64,000 nucleotides of DNA from Allomuricauda sp. F6463D (GCF_023015965.1 NZ_JALKAN010000002.1:744001-808000); one strand, 5' to 3'; shown: positions 27,820 to 36,029, counted from the stretch's first letter. Program-made: numbers and translations. Notes: a model not told the origin generated them from the letters alone.

Positions 27820-27844
27820 AAAGACAAGTCAGTCTGACATATTT

Positions 27845-28402
27845 TTAATATTTACCGGCACGATGTTTTTCCTGCCATTCGAACAACTGTTGCCAATGTC
27901 CTTCATAGGCCATTTTCGCCTGCATGGGCCATGAAGCGGGGTCATGGATACGATACCGTTTACCACCAGAATCGAGAACTTCTTGGCATTTGTCAACAGA
28001 AGTTTCGGCCAATTCTTTCCATGTTTTAATGCCAAAATTGTAAAAAAGACCTTCAATTTTTGGGCCAATGCCCTCAACAAGTTTTAAATCATTTTCCTTT
28101 ACGGTTTTTCCCAGCATAGCTTTAGCTTCTTGTGCATTAAAATGGAAAGGTTCACTTTTAATAGGGGCTATATTTTTTTCAAAATTGAGTTGTTTGGTTA
28201 TAGAAGTGTCTACGCTTTTTCTACAAGTTTCAAGATCAGATTTTAATTTGGCGTTCTCTATTTCTAAAATACTAAGCTGCGCCGAATTGTCTGGTGATTC
28301 TGGAGAATTGGATTTGCCAAAGAAGTAGCCAAGAATAGCAGAAATAAATCCTACACCAACCAGAATAACCCAATACCAAGGCGTTATATTTTCCCAATCC
28401 AT
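27845..28402 (-). CDS. Membrane-anchored helix-hairpin-helix protein
   Basis: A 185-residue protein with an N-terminal membrane helix (about 9-29, WYWVILVGVGFISAILGYFFG), a short coiled coil (about 42-68) and a C-terminal HhH-type domain beginning DLKLVEGIGPKIEGLFYNFGI (about 107-127). The last part, with DPASWPMQAKMAYEGHW, is a conserved tail often seen with this HhH type in Bacteroidota. The helix-hairpin-helix may bind nucleic acid or another protein at the membrane; function unknown. The gene is convergent with the desaturase gene, 25 bases apart. Confidence 0.82.
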   Translation of the reverse strand: MDWENITPWYWVILVGVGFISAILGYFFGKSNSPESPDNSAQLSILEIENAKLKSDLETCRKSVDTSITKQLNFEKNIAPIKSEPFHFNAQEAKAMLGKTVKENDLKLVEGIGPKIEGLFYNFGIKTWKELAETSVDKCQEVLDSGGKRYRIHDPASWPMQAKMAYEGHWQQLFEWQEKHRAGKY

Positions 28403-28760
28403 TTTTTAAAATTTTAGTCCATAAAAAATGTATGTTTAAAATATTAAAAAAATCTTAAAATTTCACATCAAAGTGACAGAAATTGAGGTGTTTATAAAAA
28501 GAACGGGTTTAAGGGGAAAATAAAAAACAGAAAATAGGGTAAATACAACCAATCATACAATTTTTATGTCCACTTGTAAGATACCTCCTAGATTCTAGAA
28601 TAAAAATGATGAAATTTAGGCCAAATATTAGGTAAAGAACCCTATTTCTCCCGACAAAGTTCCGGCATTGGAATAGGGTTTTAAAGTTAAGTTTGAGTTA
28701 GTTAAGTTGGTTTTAAAGACCGCCCTGTTCAGTTTTATACCGAAAGGGCGGCTTTTCGTT
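28403..28760. other. Intergenic region with two hairpins
   Basis: This 358-base AT-rich gap lies between two minus-strand genes. It contains a hairpin with arms AACCCTATT (28638-28646) and AATAGGGTT (28672-28680), a second at 28720-28751 (listed separately), the short palindrome ATTCTAGAAT at 28592-28601 and two copies of GTTAAGTT near 28684-28708. I see no tRNA-like fold and no coding frame. The part near 28403-28480 should hold the promoter of the HhH gene; no exact TAnnTTTG was found. Confidence 0.6.
28720..28751. terminator. Hairpin terminator after the aldehyde dehydrogenase gene
   Basis: Arms CCGCCCT (28720-28726) and AGGGCGG (28745-28751), extended inside by TTC/GAA, about 10 bases after the dehydrogenase stop. 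The tail is CTTTTCGTTTT on the plus strand and TCTTTAAAA on the minus strand, so it may work both ways, though weakly for the minus-strand gene. Confidence 0.6.
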
Positions 28761-30314
28761 TTATAAATCAAACTTAATTCCTTGTGCCAATGGTAACTCG
28801 GTTGTGTAATTAATGGTGTTGGTTTGTCTTCTCATGTAAATCTTCCAAGCATCAGAACCACTTTCTCTACCACCACCCGTATCTTTTTCACCACCAAAAG
28901 CGCCACCGATTTCGGCGCCGGATGTGCCAATATTTACGTTGGCAATACCACAATCCGACCCTTGAACGGAAAGGAAACGTTCTGCCTCGCGTAGATTGTT
29001 GGTCATAATTGCAGAAGATAGACCTTGTCTGACCCCGTTTTGAATTTCCAGAGCATTTTCTAAATCTCCACTATACTTTAGAATATAAAGGACGGGACCA
29101 AAGGTTTCGTGTTGAACGATTTCAAAATGATTTTCAGCTTCTGCAATGGCAGGTTTTACATAGCAACCACTCTCATAACCTTTACCTTCAAGAACTCCAC
29201 CTTCCACCAAAATGTTTCCGCCTTCTTCTTCAACTTTTTTCAGAGCTTTTAAATAATTCTTTACAGCATCTTTGTCGATTAATGGACCTACATGGTTGTT
29301 TTCATCCAATGGGTTGCCGATTCGTATTTGTTTGTAAGCATCTACAATGGCGTTTTTTACTTTATCATACACATCTTCATGTATAATCAATCTGCGTGTT
29401 GATGTACAACGTTGTCCACAAGTGCCCACTGCTCCAAATACAGCACCTATAACCGTGTTTTTAATGTTGGCATCTGGGGTAACTATAATGGCATTGTTGC
29501 CTCCTAGTTCCAATAACGTTTTTCCAAGGCGCTCAGCTACGGTTTTAGCCACTATTTTTCCCATTCGGGTAGAGCCAGTGGCCGAAATCAATGGAACGCG
29601 TTCGTCTTTGGTCATGAACTCACCTACGGTATAGTCACCCGTAATCAAACAAGAAATACCTTCGGGGACACCATTTTCGGTAAATACGCGAGCTGCGATA
29701 TTTTGGCAGGCGACAGAGGTCATGGGAGTTTTTTCAGAGCCTTTCCAAATACAAGCATCGCCACAAACCCATGCGAGTGCAGTGTTCCAGGACCAAACTG
29801 CCACAGGAAAATTGAAGGCAGATATAACGCCTACAACACCTAGCGGATGGTATTGTTCGTACATGCGATGGCCTGGTCGTTCGCTATGCATCGTTAGCCC
29901 GTGCAATTGACGGGACAGGCCTACGGCAAAATCACAGATGTCAATCATTTCTTGTACTTCTCCCAAACCCTCTTGATAGCTCTTTCCCATTTCATAAGAC
30001 ACCAATTTACCTAACGGTTTTTTTAATCGTCTAAGCTCATCGTTGAACTGGCGAACTACTTCACCACGTTGAGGTGCAGGCATGGTCCTCCATGTTTTAA
30101 AACCTTTTTGTGCCGCAAGAATTACTTTTTCATAATCTTCTTGGGTGGTAGCTTTCACTTTTCCAATAAGGGCACCGTCTACGGGCGAATAGGACTCAAT
30201 GATATTCCCATTGGAAAACCAATCTTTACCTGTGGAAGTACCATTGTTTATTTCGTTTAAGCCAAGTTCTTTTAGGGCTTCTTTTATTCCAAAAGCAGTT
30301 GCAATATTTGACAT
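28761..30314 (-). CDS. Aldehyde dehydrogenase of the ALDH7 (aminoadipate semialdehyde dehydrogenase) type
   Basis: NAD-dependent dehydrogenase of 517 residues. The catalytic Cys303 lies in CGQRCTSTRRL and the general base Glu269 in TLLELGGNNAI. HSERPGHRMYEQYHPLGVVG and the ELGGNNA form (instead of ELGGKNP) are typical of ALDH7, which oxidises 2-aminoadipate 6-semialdehyde in lysine breakdown. It is encoded 69 bases after a DUF1304 gene and near 3-hydroxyanthranilate dioxygenase, so a role on 2-aminomuconate semialdehyde in this pathway is possible, but that enzyme is normally of the ALDH8 type. Confidence 0.92.
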   Translation of the reverse strand: MSNIATAFGIKEALKELGLNEINNGTSTGKDWFSNGNIIESYSPVDGALIGKVKATTQEDYEKVILAAQKGFKTWRTMPAPQRGEVVRQFNDELRRLKKPLGKLVSYEMGKSYQEGLGEVQEMIDICDFAVGLSRQLHGLTMHSERPGHRMYEQYHPLGVVGVISAFNFPVAVWSWNTALAWVCGDACIWKGSEKTPMTSVACQNIAARVFTENGVPEGISCLITGDYTVGEFMTKDERVPLISATGSTRMGKIVAKTVAERLGKTLLELGGNNAIIVTPDANIKNTVIGAVFGAVGTCGQRCTSTRRLIIHEDVYDKVKNAIVDAYKQIRIGNPLDENNHVGPLIDKDAVKNYLKALKKVEEEGGNILVEGGVLEGKGYESGCYVKPAIAEAENHFEIVQHETFGPVLYILKYSGDLENALEIQNGVRQGLSSAIMTNNLREAERFLSVQGSDCGIANVNIGTSGAEIGGAFGGEKDTGGGRESGSDAWKIYMRRQTNTINYTTELPLAQGIKFDL

Positions 30315-30383
30315 TTATAACTTTTTAGTGATGTATTGTTATATTTTTACAATATTACGAATATTATACCAGAGGGTAAGGGT

Positions 30384-30758
30384 TTAAAGGAATTGATGAA
30401 TTAAGAGAATGATTATTCCCAACATAGCAGGAAGACCTTGTACCATAAAAATTTTTTTCGAGACAGTAAAGGCTCCATAGCTACCGGCAATCACAACACA
30501 GCTCAAAAAGAACAATGCCACATAAACTTGCCATATGGAATCTTGGATTAAAAGTGACCAAATAAGTCCTGCAGCTAAAAAACCGTTGTATAGGCCCTGG
30601 TTCGCTGCCATTGTTTTTGTGGGTTCGAATAAATCTTCGTGAAAATTTCGGAACACCTTTTTTGCTTTGGTCGTCCAAGCGAACATTTCCAACCACAAAA
30701 AATAAAGATGTAGCAATGCTACAATCCCGATTAAGATTTTTGATAAAAGGAGAATCAT
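30384..30758 (-). CDS. DUF1304 family membrane protein
   Basis: A 124-residue protein with four membrane helices and the family hallmarks YFLWLEMFAWTT near residue 19 and NQGLYNGFLAAGL near residue 53. Its ATG overlaps the end of the 3-hydroxyanthranilate dioxygenase gene by 4 bases, showing translational coupling. No function is established for DUF1304; its place here suggests a role tied to the kynurenine-pathway operon or is incidental. Confidence 0.9.
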   Translation of the reverse strand: MILLLSKILIGIVALLHLYFLWLEMFAWTTKAKKVFRNFHEDLFEPTKTMAANQGLYNGFLAAGLIWSLLIQDSIWQVYVALFFLSCVVIAGSYGAFTVSKKIFMVQGLPAMLGIIILLIHQFL

Positions 30759-31297
30759 TCTTCAATGGATATAAAACGTTCATCAACTGGCATAACGGTT
30801 CCACAATTGTCACAAGTACGTAGTGCTTCAGAGCCGTAAAAATGTTTAAAATGACCTAGAAAATCTTTCTCAATATCATTCAATTTAAAATAAACCTCGT
30901 ATAACTTGTTATTGCAGTTGTCACAAAACCAGAGCAAACCATCCTCAGCATTGAGATCCACACGTTTTCGTTCCACCACCAAACCAATCGAACCTTCTTG
31001 GCGAGCGGGAGAGTGAGGTACTTTGGCAGGGTGAAGGTACATGTCGCCAGGTCCTAATTTCATGGTCTTTTTTAGGCCATTTTCTTGTATGTGTACTTCT
31101 ATGTTCCCTTCTAATTGATAAAAGAGTTCCTCTGTTTCGTTGTAATGGTAATCCTTTCTTGCATTTGGGCCGGCCACGATCATAACAATATAATCACCAG
31201 ACTCTTTGTAAAGGTTTCTGTTGCCTACCGGAGGTTTTAGTGTATCCCGGTTTTCCTCAATCCATTTATTAAGGTTGAAAGGTTCTTGTATGGCCAT
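30755..31297 (-). CDS. 3-hydroxyanthranilate 3,4-dioxygenase
   Basis: Ring-opening dioxygenase of the kynurenine pathway; it makes 2-amino-3-carboxymuconate semialdehyde, the precursor of quinolinate. Using the ATG at 31297 (MAIQEPFNLN) gives 180 residues, and the residue numbers then match the bacterial enzyme: iron ligands His51, Glu57 and His95, and a rubredoxin-like second iron site with Cys125, Cys128, Cys162 and Cys165. An upstream ATG at 31342 would add 15 residues and is not favoured. It is the first gene of a unit with the DUF1304 and ALDH7 genes. Confidence 0.96.
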   Translation of the reverse strand: MAIQEPFNLNKWIEENRDTLKPPVGNRNLYKESGDYIVMIVAGPNARKDYHYNETEELFYQLEGNIEVHIQENGLKKTMKLGPGDMYLHPAKVPHSPARQEGSIGLVVERKRVDLNAEDGLLWFCDNCNNKLYEVYFKLNDIEKDFLGHFKHFYGSEALRTCDNCGTVMPVDERFISIEE

Positions 31298-31353
31298 GTT
31301 CAAAGATTTTAGGAAAGGTAAAAAAAAGCTTGCTTTGAACATAGCAATTAATA

Positions 31354-31383
31354 AAAAAGACCTGCTAATTAGCAGGTCTTTTT
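31354..31383. terminator. Terminator between the CAP gene and the dioxygenase gene
   Basis: Perfect 30-bp palindrome with arms AAAAAGACCTGCTAA and TTAGCAGGTCTTTTT. It lies just after the CAP gene stop (31405, minus strand) and should end its transcript; the flanking A and T runs would allow action in both directions. Confidence 0.88.
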
Positions 31384-31404
31384 AAGCTTTGTATAAAAAA
31401 ATGA

Positions 31405-31920
31405 TCAATTCACTTTTAAAAAAATCTGCGTATAGTATGGTCTCCCCTCCTTGTCCAACTGAACGCTCAATGTTGTATGCGTAAAATCTCCCTCCATAGC
31501 CGCTTTGTGCGACGTGCTTTCTGTCCAACCTTCCAATGTTTTTGCTGCTGAGGTATAGTATCTGGCGACGTTTTCCGACACACTTAAAGCATCTGTTTCT
31601 TCTGCAATTTTAGATGCTCGAGAATCAAAATTGTCGTGGCTCAATGTATTTTGGGAAATCATATAATTGTTATGCTCCTCAGCATATTTATACACTGGTG
31701 TACTTTTTGTGAGTGGGTTTAATCCAATGGAATTCCTATGCCCGTTTACCAAATCCAACAGATCTTCTTCCATTTTTTTTGGGTCAATGGATATTTTTTC
31801 ATTTCCAAGGGTTGCTTCGGTGTACCCTTGTTCTTGTTCTTCTTGCAGAGTTGTTGTACTACAATCACTTAAGGCAACAGCAATCACCATGACCAACAAA
31901 GTGCCATATAATCTTTTCAT
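31405..31920 (-). CDS. CAP domain (SCP/PR-1-like) lipoprotein
   Basis: A 171-residue extracytoplasmic protein with a lipoprotein-type signal ending ALSDC (Cys20). The CAP domain covers about residues 45-170, with LLDLVNGHRNSIGLNPL at its start, the conserved histidines in EEHNNYM and SHDNFDSRA, and SENVARYYTSAAKTLEGW and STSHKAAMEG, the usual CAP motifs. Bacterial CAP proteins are common and their function is unclear. A single gene, closed by a strong terminator. Confidence 0.9.
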   Translation of the reverse strand: MKRLYGTLLVMVIAVALSDCSTTTLQEEQEQGYTEATLGNEKISIDPKKMEEDLLDLVNGHRNSIGLNPLTKSTPVYKYAEEHNNYMISQNTLSHDNFDSRASKIAEETDALSVSENVARYYTSAAKTLEGWTESTSHKAAMEGDFTHTTLSVQLDKEGRPYYTQIFLKVN

Positions 31921-32105
31921 TTTCGGGGTGTTTTCGGGAGTGTTCTAAGTTCCCTTATGTTCTCGTGGCTAAAATAGTGGAGTCTCCTTATTTTTCCATG
32001 AAATTTCCATGTCTAGATGCATTATCACGTTGAAATACAGGAAATAATGGGCAACCGGATTTGAAAGTAAGGGTATAGGTTCTTTTGTCGAGAAAAGTAT
32101 ACTGT

Positions 32106-32633
32106 TTAAATAACTTCTTCGTTCACTTCGATTTGGTTGGATGGACTTTTTTCATCATCGAAAACATAAGAAAAAACCAATGAACCTATTTCTTTTATGG
32201 GTTCATATAAAACAGATTCTTCTTTGGTTTCGTCGTTGATAAGCCCAAGGGGGGAGGTTAGCTTTTCGAAGAAAATAAGAAATGCACCTAAAATTAGGGC
32301 AACTTTTAGGGCTCCGAAGACACCTCCGGCAATTTTGTTCAATAGCCCGAGCATAGCAAAATCAGCAATTTTTGTCAAAAATTTACCAGCTAGGTTTACA
32401 ACAATGATAATAGCAAAAAATGTAATCAAAAATGCTGCTATTTTTAAATACTGCTCGCTCCAATCAAATCGTTCTGCAAGGTAGTTGCCCGCGACATATG
32501 AAAAATGGATGGCACCATAAATACCGGCAATAAGTGCTATCAAAGAGGCCAATTCTACAAAAAGACCATTTTTAAGACCTTTATAAAGGCCCCAGACCAA
32601 AAGAATCCCGATAATAATATCCAAAAAGCTCAT
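32106..32633 (-). CDS. cvpA: CvpA family membrane protein
   Basis: A 175-residue inner-membrane protein with four hydrophobic helices and the CvpA pattern MSFLDIIIGILLVWGLYKGLKNG at its start and NKIAGGVFGALKVALILGAF in the third helix region. The charged C-terminal tail is cytoplasmic or periplasmic. CvpA homologues are linked to envelope stress and, in E. coli, to colicin V production. Its promoter region overlaps that of the divergent 118-aa gene (-7 TATATTTG at 32654-32647). Confidence 0.9.
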   Translation of the reverse strand: MSFLDIIIGILLVWGLYKGLKNGLFVELASLIALIAGIYGAIHFSYVAGNYLAERFDWSEQYLKIAAFLITFFAIIIVVNLAGKFLTKIADFAMLGLLNKIAGGVFGALKVALILGAFLIFFEKLTSPLGLINDETKEESVLYEPIKEIGSLVFSYVFDDEKSPSNQIEVNEEVI

Positions 32634-32646
32634 GTAAGGGTTTTAA

Positions 32647-32654
32647 CAAATATA
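32647..32654 (-). promoter_or_regulatory. Promoter -7 element of cvpA
   Basis: Minus strand TATATTTG, an exact TAnnTTTG match, 13 bases before the ATG at 32633. It lies only 13 bases from the opposite-strand -7 element at 32668-32675. Confidence 0.5.
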
Positions 32655-32667
32655 GAATATTGATTTG

Positions 32668-32675
32668 TACCTTTG
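32668..32675 (+). promoter_or_regulatory. Promoter -7 element of the 118-aa gene
   Basis: TACCTTTG, an exact TAnnTTTG match, 19 bases before the ATG at 32695. It supports that start over an earlier one at 32665, which would overlap the promoter. Confidence 0.6.
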
Positions 32676-32694
32676 GAATTCATATCAAAAACAC

Positions 32695-33051
32695 ATGTCA
32701 CGAGATGAACAATTAAAGGAACGTTGGGAGTATTTGGTAGAAAAATTATCTGCTCAGTTTTCTGATGGTGACCCTTTGGAATTGGATGGAATCGTCTACT
32801 TGGTAGGCGTTCAAGAACTAGGAAGTTTTCATCGAAAGTTCAAAAAGGACGAAAAGGTCAATTTGATGCATATTGCCATATGCAGGCTATTGGAACCATA
32901 TGGATATTATGATTTTGATTTTTTTGATGACGATGGATGGCCACACTTCAAGATAAAAGAACAGTTGCCACCATTAAAAGTAGGGGAACAGTCTGTTTTA
33001 ATGAAGGAAGCCTTGGTCAATTACTTCGTAGAAAAAAAATACATCCGCTAA
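32695..33051 (+). CDS. Conserved hypothetical protein, acidic and soluble
   Basis: A 118-residue protein from the ATG at 32695 (MSRDEQLKERWEYLVEKLSA). It has no signal or membrane helix; the centre reads DGIVYLVGVQELG and a very acidic aromatic stretch YYDFDFFDDDGWPHF follows. I recall similar short proteins in Flavobacteriaceae without known function. Its TAA overlaps the ATG of the downstream ABM gene by one base (TAATG), so the two are translationally coupled and likely lie in one unit with glpD. Confidence 0.82.
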   Translation: MSRDEQLKERWEYLVEKLSAQFSDGDPLELDGIVYLVGVQELGSFHRKFKKDEKVNLMHIAICRLLEPYGYYDFDFFDDDGWPHFKIKEQLPPLKVGEQSVLMKEALVNYFVEKKYIR

Positions 33052-33359
33052 TGGACCTTAGAAAGCCATATTATGCAGTAATTTTTACCAATCTTAGAAC
33101 TTCTGTAAACGATGGGTATGCTAATATGGCTGATGAAATGGAGGAATTGGCTCGTAAACAGCCAGGTTTTTTAGATTTTGAAAGTGCCCGTGATGGTCTT
33201 GGTATTTCCATCAGTTATTGGGAAAGTTTGGAAGCCATAGCCAATTGGAAAGCCCAGATGGATCATAAAGAAGCCCAAAGAAAGGGAATCCAAAAATGGT
33301 ACTCTTGGTATAAAGTTAGGGTGTGCCGTGTGGAACGCGAATACGAATTCAATAAATAG
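33051..33359 (+). CDS. Antibiotic biosynthesis monooxygenase (ABM) domain protein
   Basis: A 102-residue dimeric alpha/beta-barrel type protein. The ATG at 33051 gives MDLRKPYYAVIFTNLRT, the first ABM strand; a longer frame upstream belongs to the previous gene. Further signatures are KQPGFLDFESARDGLGISISYWESLEAIANWK. ABM proteins act as small heme- or quinone-related oxygenases or as stress-response proteins of unknown substrate. It lies 4 bases before glpD. Confidence 0.88.
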   Translation: MDLRKPYYAVIFTNLRTSVNDGYANMADEMEELARKQPGFLDFESARDGLGISISYWESLEAIANWKAQMDHKEAQRKGIQKWYSWYKVRVCRVEREYEFNK

Positions 33360-33363
33360 ACCC

Positions 33364-35031
33364 ATGTCCAAGAACATTACTTTTTCAAACACAAACAGAA
33401 AGGAAAGTTTACAAAAAGCGGTGAATGAAACTTACGACCTCATTGTAATTGGAGGTGGAATCACGGGAGCTGGAATTGCGTTGGATGCATCTTCTCGGGG
33501 AATGAAAGTTTTATTGCTAGAAAAAGGGGATTTCGCATCCGGCACCAGTAGCAAATCCACAAAACTCATACATGGAGGATTACGTTATCTAAAGCAGTTC
33601 GATTTTTGGCTGGTAAAGGAAGTAGGGTCCGAAAGAGCCATTGTGCATAAATTAGCACCGCATTTAGTGATTCCCGAAAAGATGTTATTACCTCTAATTG
33701 AAGGAGGATCTTACGGAAAATGGTTGACTTCCGTTGGTTTAAAAGTGTATGATATTTTGGCACAAGTTTCCGGGGAAGACAAACGGCAGATGTTGGAGAA
33801 GAAAGAGGCCTTGAAATTGGAACCACTCTTGCCAAAAAAGATTTTGAACGGTGCAGGGTATTATGCAGAGTATAGAACTGATGATGCCCGACTTACTTTG
33901 GAAAACTTAAAGGCCAGTCTTCAATTTGGTGCACAAATATTCAATTATACCAATGTCACCGATTTCATTTATACTAATGAGCAAGTGGCGGGAGTAAAAT
34001 TTAGGGATACTGTTTTTGATGATGAGTATAGTGTTTCATCAAAATATGTAATCAATGCTGCTGGTCCATGGGTGGATGAGCTTAGGAGTGTGAACCAGTC
34101 CAAAAAAGGTAAACGATTGCATTTGACGAAAGGTGTCCATTTGGTGTTTCCAAAGGAAAAACTCCCAGTGAAGCAATCCGTTTACTTTGATATCCCCGAC
34201 GGACGGATGATGTTTGCCATACCGCGAGGCAAGGTTACTTATGTAGGCACCACGGATACCAATTTTAACTTGGATAAAGATAACGTAAGTACCGATATAG
34301 CCGATGCAATCTACTTAGTGTCCGCGGTGAACAACATGTTCCCCAAAATTGAATTGGAACTGGACGATATTATTTCCTCATGGGCTGGGTTGCGACCGTT
34401 GATCCATGAAGAAGGAAAATCTGCCTCACAATTATCCCGAAAAGATGAAATATTTACTTCGGATACAGGCCTGGTGAGCATTGCAGGCGGCAAACTCACC
34501 GGATACCGAAAAATGGCAGAGCGAACGGTAAACCGCATTGCCAAAAAAATGGAGGAAGATCATGAAGTTGAATTAGAACATTGCACTACGGACAAAATTC
34601 CACTTTGCGGGAACGACTTTAAAAAGTTCAAACATGTAAAAAAATACATTTCCCAGGTTTTTGAAGTAATCCAGGAAGATGGTTTTGAACAGTATGATGC
34701 ATGGTATTTGGTTACCACTTATGGCAAACAAACCGAATCCATTTTGGAACTGTATGCGAACATTAAAACTGAGATGCCAAAGGAGAAAATGATAAGGGCC
34801 GAGGCCCAATTTACCATCGCTTTTGAAATGGCATTGAATCCGTTGGATTTTTTCATCCGAAGAACGGGCAGACTTTATTTTGATATTGAAAGTGTTCGCA
34901 CCTTTATGAAACCCGTTTTTGAAGAATTCCAGGAAGCGTATAATTATTCAGAAGAAGAAATAGAATCCTTTTCCAAGGATTTGGAAGCCCAAATAAATGA
35001 ACATTCCAATTTTTCGTTGGAGCGGGATTAA
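33364..35031 (+). CDS. glpD: Aerobic glycerol-3-phosphate dehydrogenase (GlpD type)
   Basis: Membrane-associated FAD enzyme that oxidises glycerol 3-phosphate to dihydroxyacetone phosphate and feeds electrons to quinone. The 555-residue protein (start at 33364, MSKNITFSNT) has the FAD-binding motif IVIGGGITGAGIALDASSRG (about 28-47), the SSKSTKLIHGGLRYLKQF segment, the substrate-binding region near GTTDTNF, and a C-terminal cap. Its stop overlaps the stop of the convergent gpsA gene by 4 bases, so enzymes for both directions of the same interconversion sit tail to tail. Confidence 0.95.
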   Translation: MSKNITFSNTNRKESLQKAVNETYDLIVIGGGITGAGIALDASSRGMKVLLLEKGDFASGTSSKSTKLIHGGLRYLKQFDFWLVKEVGSERAIVHKLAPHLVIPEKMLLPLIEGGSYGKWLTSVGLKVYDILAQVSGEDKRQMLEKKEALKLEPLLPKKILNGAGYYAEYRTDDARLTLENLKASLQFGAQIFNYTNVTDFIYTNEQVAGVKFRDTVFDDEYSVSSKYVINAAGPWVDELRSVNQSKKGKRLHLTKGVHLVFPKEKLPVKQSVYFDIPDGRMMFAIPRGKVTYVGTTDTNFNLDKDNVSTDIADAIYLVSAVNNMFPKIELELDDIISSWAGLRPLIHEEGKSASQLSRKDEIFTSDTGLVSIAGGKLTGYRKMAERTVNRIAKKMEEDHEVELEHCTTDKIPLCGNDFKKFKHVKKYISQVFEVIQEDGFEQYDAWYLVTTYGKQTESILELYANIKTEMPKEKMIRAEAQFTIAFEMALNPLDFFIRRTGRLYFDIESVRTFMKPVFEEFQEAYNYSEEEIESFSKDLEAQINEHSNFSLERD

Positions 35032-36029
35032 TCCAACTTCTCCGTCAACTTCTCAAAAACCTTTTTTGGGTCCTTGTTTTTATAAAGAACTTGGTACACG
35101 GCATTTATAATGGGTGTTTTGGATTTCTTTTGCAGTTTGTCCATAAGGTCATGGGCGCTTTTGGTGGCATAGTAGCCTTCGGCCACCATATTCATTTCCA
35201 TCATGGCACTTTTTACGGTATAGCCTTTGCCAATCATATTTCCGAACATACGGTTTCTGCTAAAAACCGAATATCCCGTTACCAACAAATCACCCAAATA
35301 AGCAGAGGCATTGATGTTCCGTTTCATTTTGTACACACGGTCGATGAACCGTTTCATCTCTCGGATGGCATTGCTCATCAACACACTTTGGAAATTGTCC
35401 CCGTAACCAAGTCCATGGGCAATACCTGCAGCAATGGCATAAATGTTTTTTAGCATGGCAGCGTATTCGGTACCGATGATATCATCCGATATTTTGGTGC
35501 GGATATAGTCACTTTTTAAATGTTTGGCCACTATCTTGGCCTTGTCGGCATCGGCACAGGCAATGGTAAGGTAAGATAGTCGCTCCAAGGCAACTTCCTC
35601 AGCATGGCATGGTCCTGTGATCACTCCGATATTCTCAAAAGGAATCTCATATTTCTCGTTAAAATGCTCTCCAACGATGAGTCCACTTTCAGGAACAATA
35701 CCCTTTATCGCAGAAAAAATAATCTTACCCTTTAACGAAACCGTCAAATTTTGAAGTTCTCTATCTAAAAAAGCAGAAGGAATAGCAAAGATGAGTATAT
35801 CAGAGGATTCAACCACTTTATTGATGTCATGGCTCATGTCGAGTTGTTTCACATCAAATTCCACCGAACTCAAGTAGTTGGGATTGTGTCCTTCATTTTT
35901 AATGTTCCGAATTGCCGAATCGCTTCGCATGTACCAATGTACTTGGTCTAAATTCTCCGTCAACATTTTTACAATGGCCGTTCCCCAACTTCCACCTCCA
36001 AAAACTCCAAAACTAAGTTTGTTTTCCAT
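35028..36029 (-). CDS. gpsA: NAD(P)H-dependent glycerol-3-phosphate dehydrogenase
   Basis: Cytoplasmic enzyme that reduces dihydroxyacetone phosphate to glycerol 3-phosphate for phospholipid synthesis. The 333-residue protein has a dinucleotide-binding motif GVFGGGSWGTAIVK near the start, the catalytic-lysine segments FSAIKGIVPE and AAMLKNIYAIAAGIAHGLGYGDN, and the usual helical C-terminal domain. It is convergent with glpD, overlapping by 4 bases. The start at 36029 fits the family and lies about 120 bases from the divergent lipoprotein gene. Confidence 0.96.
   Translation of the reverse strand: MENKLSFGVFGGGSWGTAIVKMLTENLDQVHWYMRSDSAIRNIKNEGHNPNYLSSVEFDVKQLDMSHDINKVVESSDILIFAIPSAFLDRELQNLTVSLKGKIIFSAIKGIVPESGLIVGEHFNEKYEIPFENIGVITGPCHAEEVALERLSYLTIACADADKAKIVAKHLKSDYIRTKISDDIIGTEYAAMLKNIYAIAAGIAHGLGYGDNFQSVLMSNAIREMKRFIDRVYKMKRNINASAYLGDLLVTGYSVFSRNRMFGNMIGKGYTVKSAMMEMNMVAEGYYATKSAHDLMDKLQKKSKTPIINAVYQVLYKNKDPKKVFEKLTEKLD

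Noticed and set aside
27828..27838. GTCAGTCTGAC followed by ATATTTTT after the desaturase gene
   Set aside because: A 5-bp inverted repeat with one central base cannot form a hairpin loop; not convincing as a terminator.
28592..28601. Palindrome ATTCTAGAAT
   Set aside because: Ten bases in AT-rich DNA are expected by chance; no promoter or gene start next to it.
31297..31342. N-terminal extension of the 3-hydroxyanthranilate dioxygenase from the ATG at 31342
   Set aside because: Residue numbering from 31297 matches known metal ligands exactly, and the extension runs into the region where the promoter should lie.
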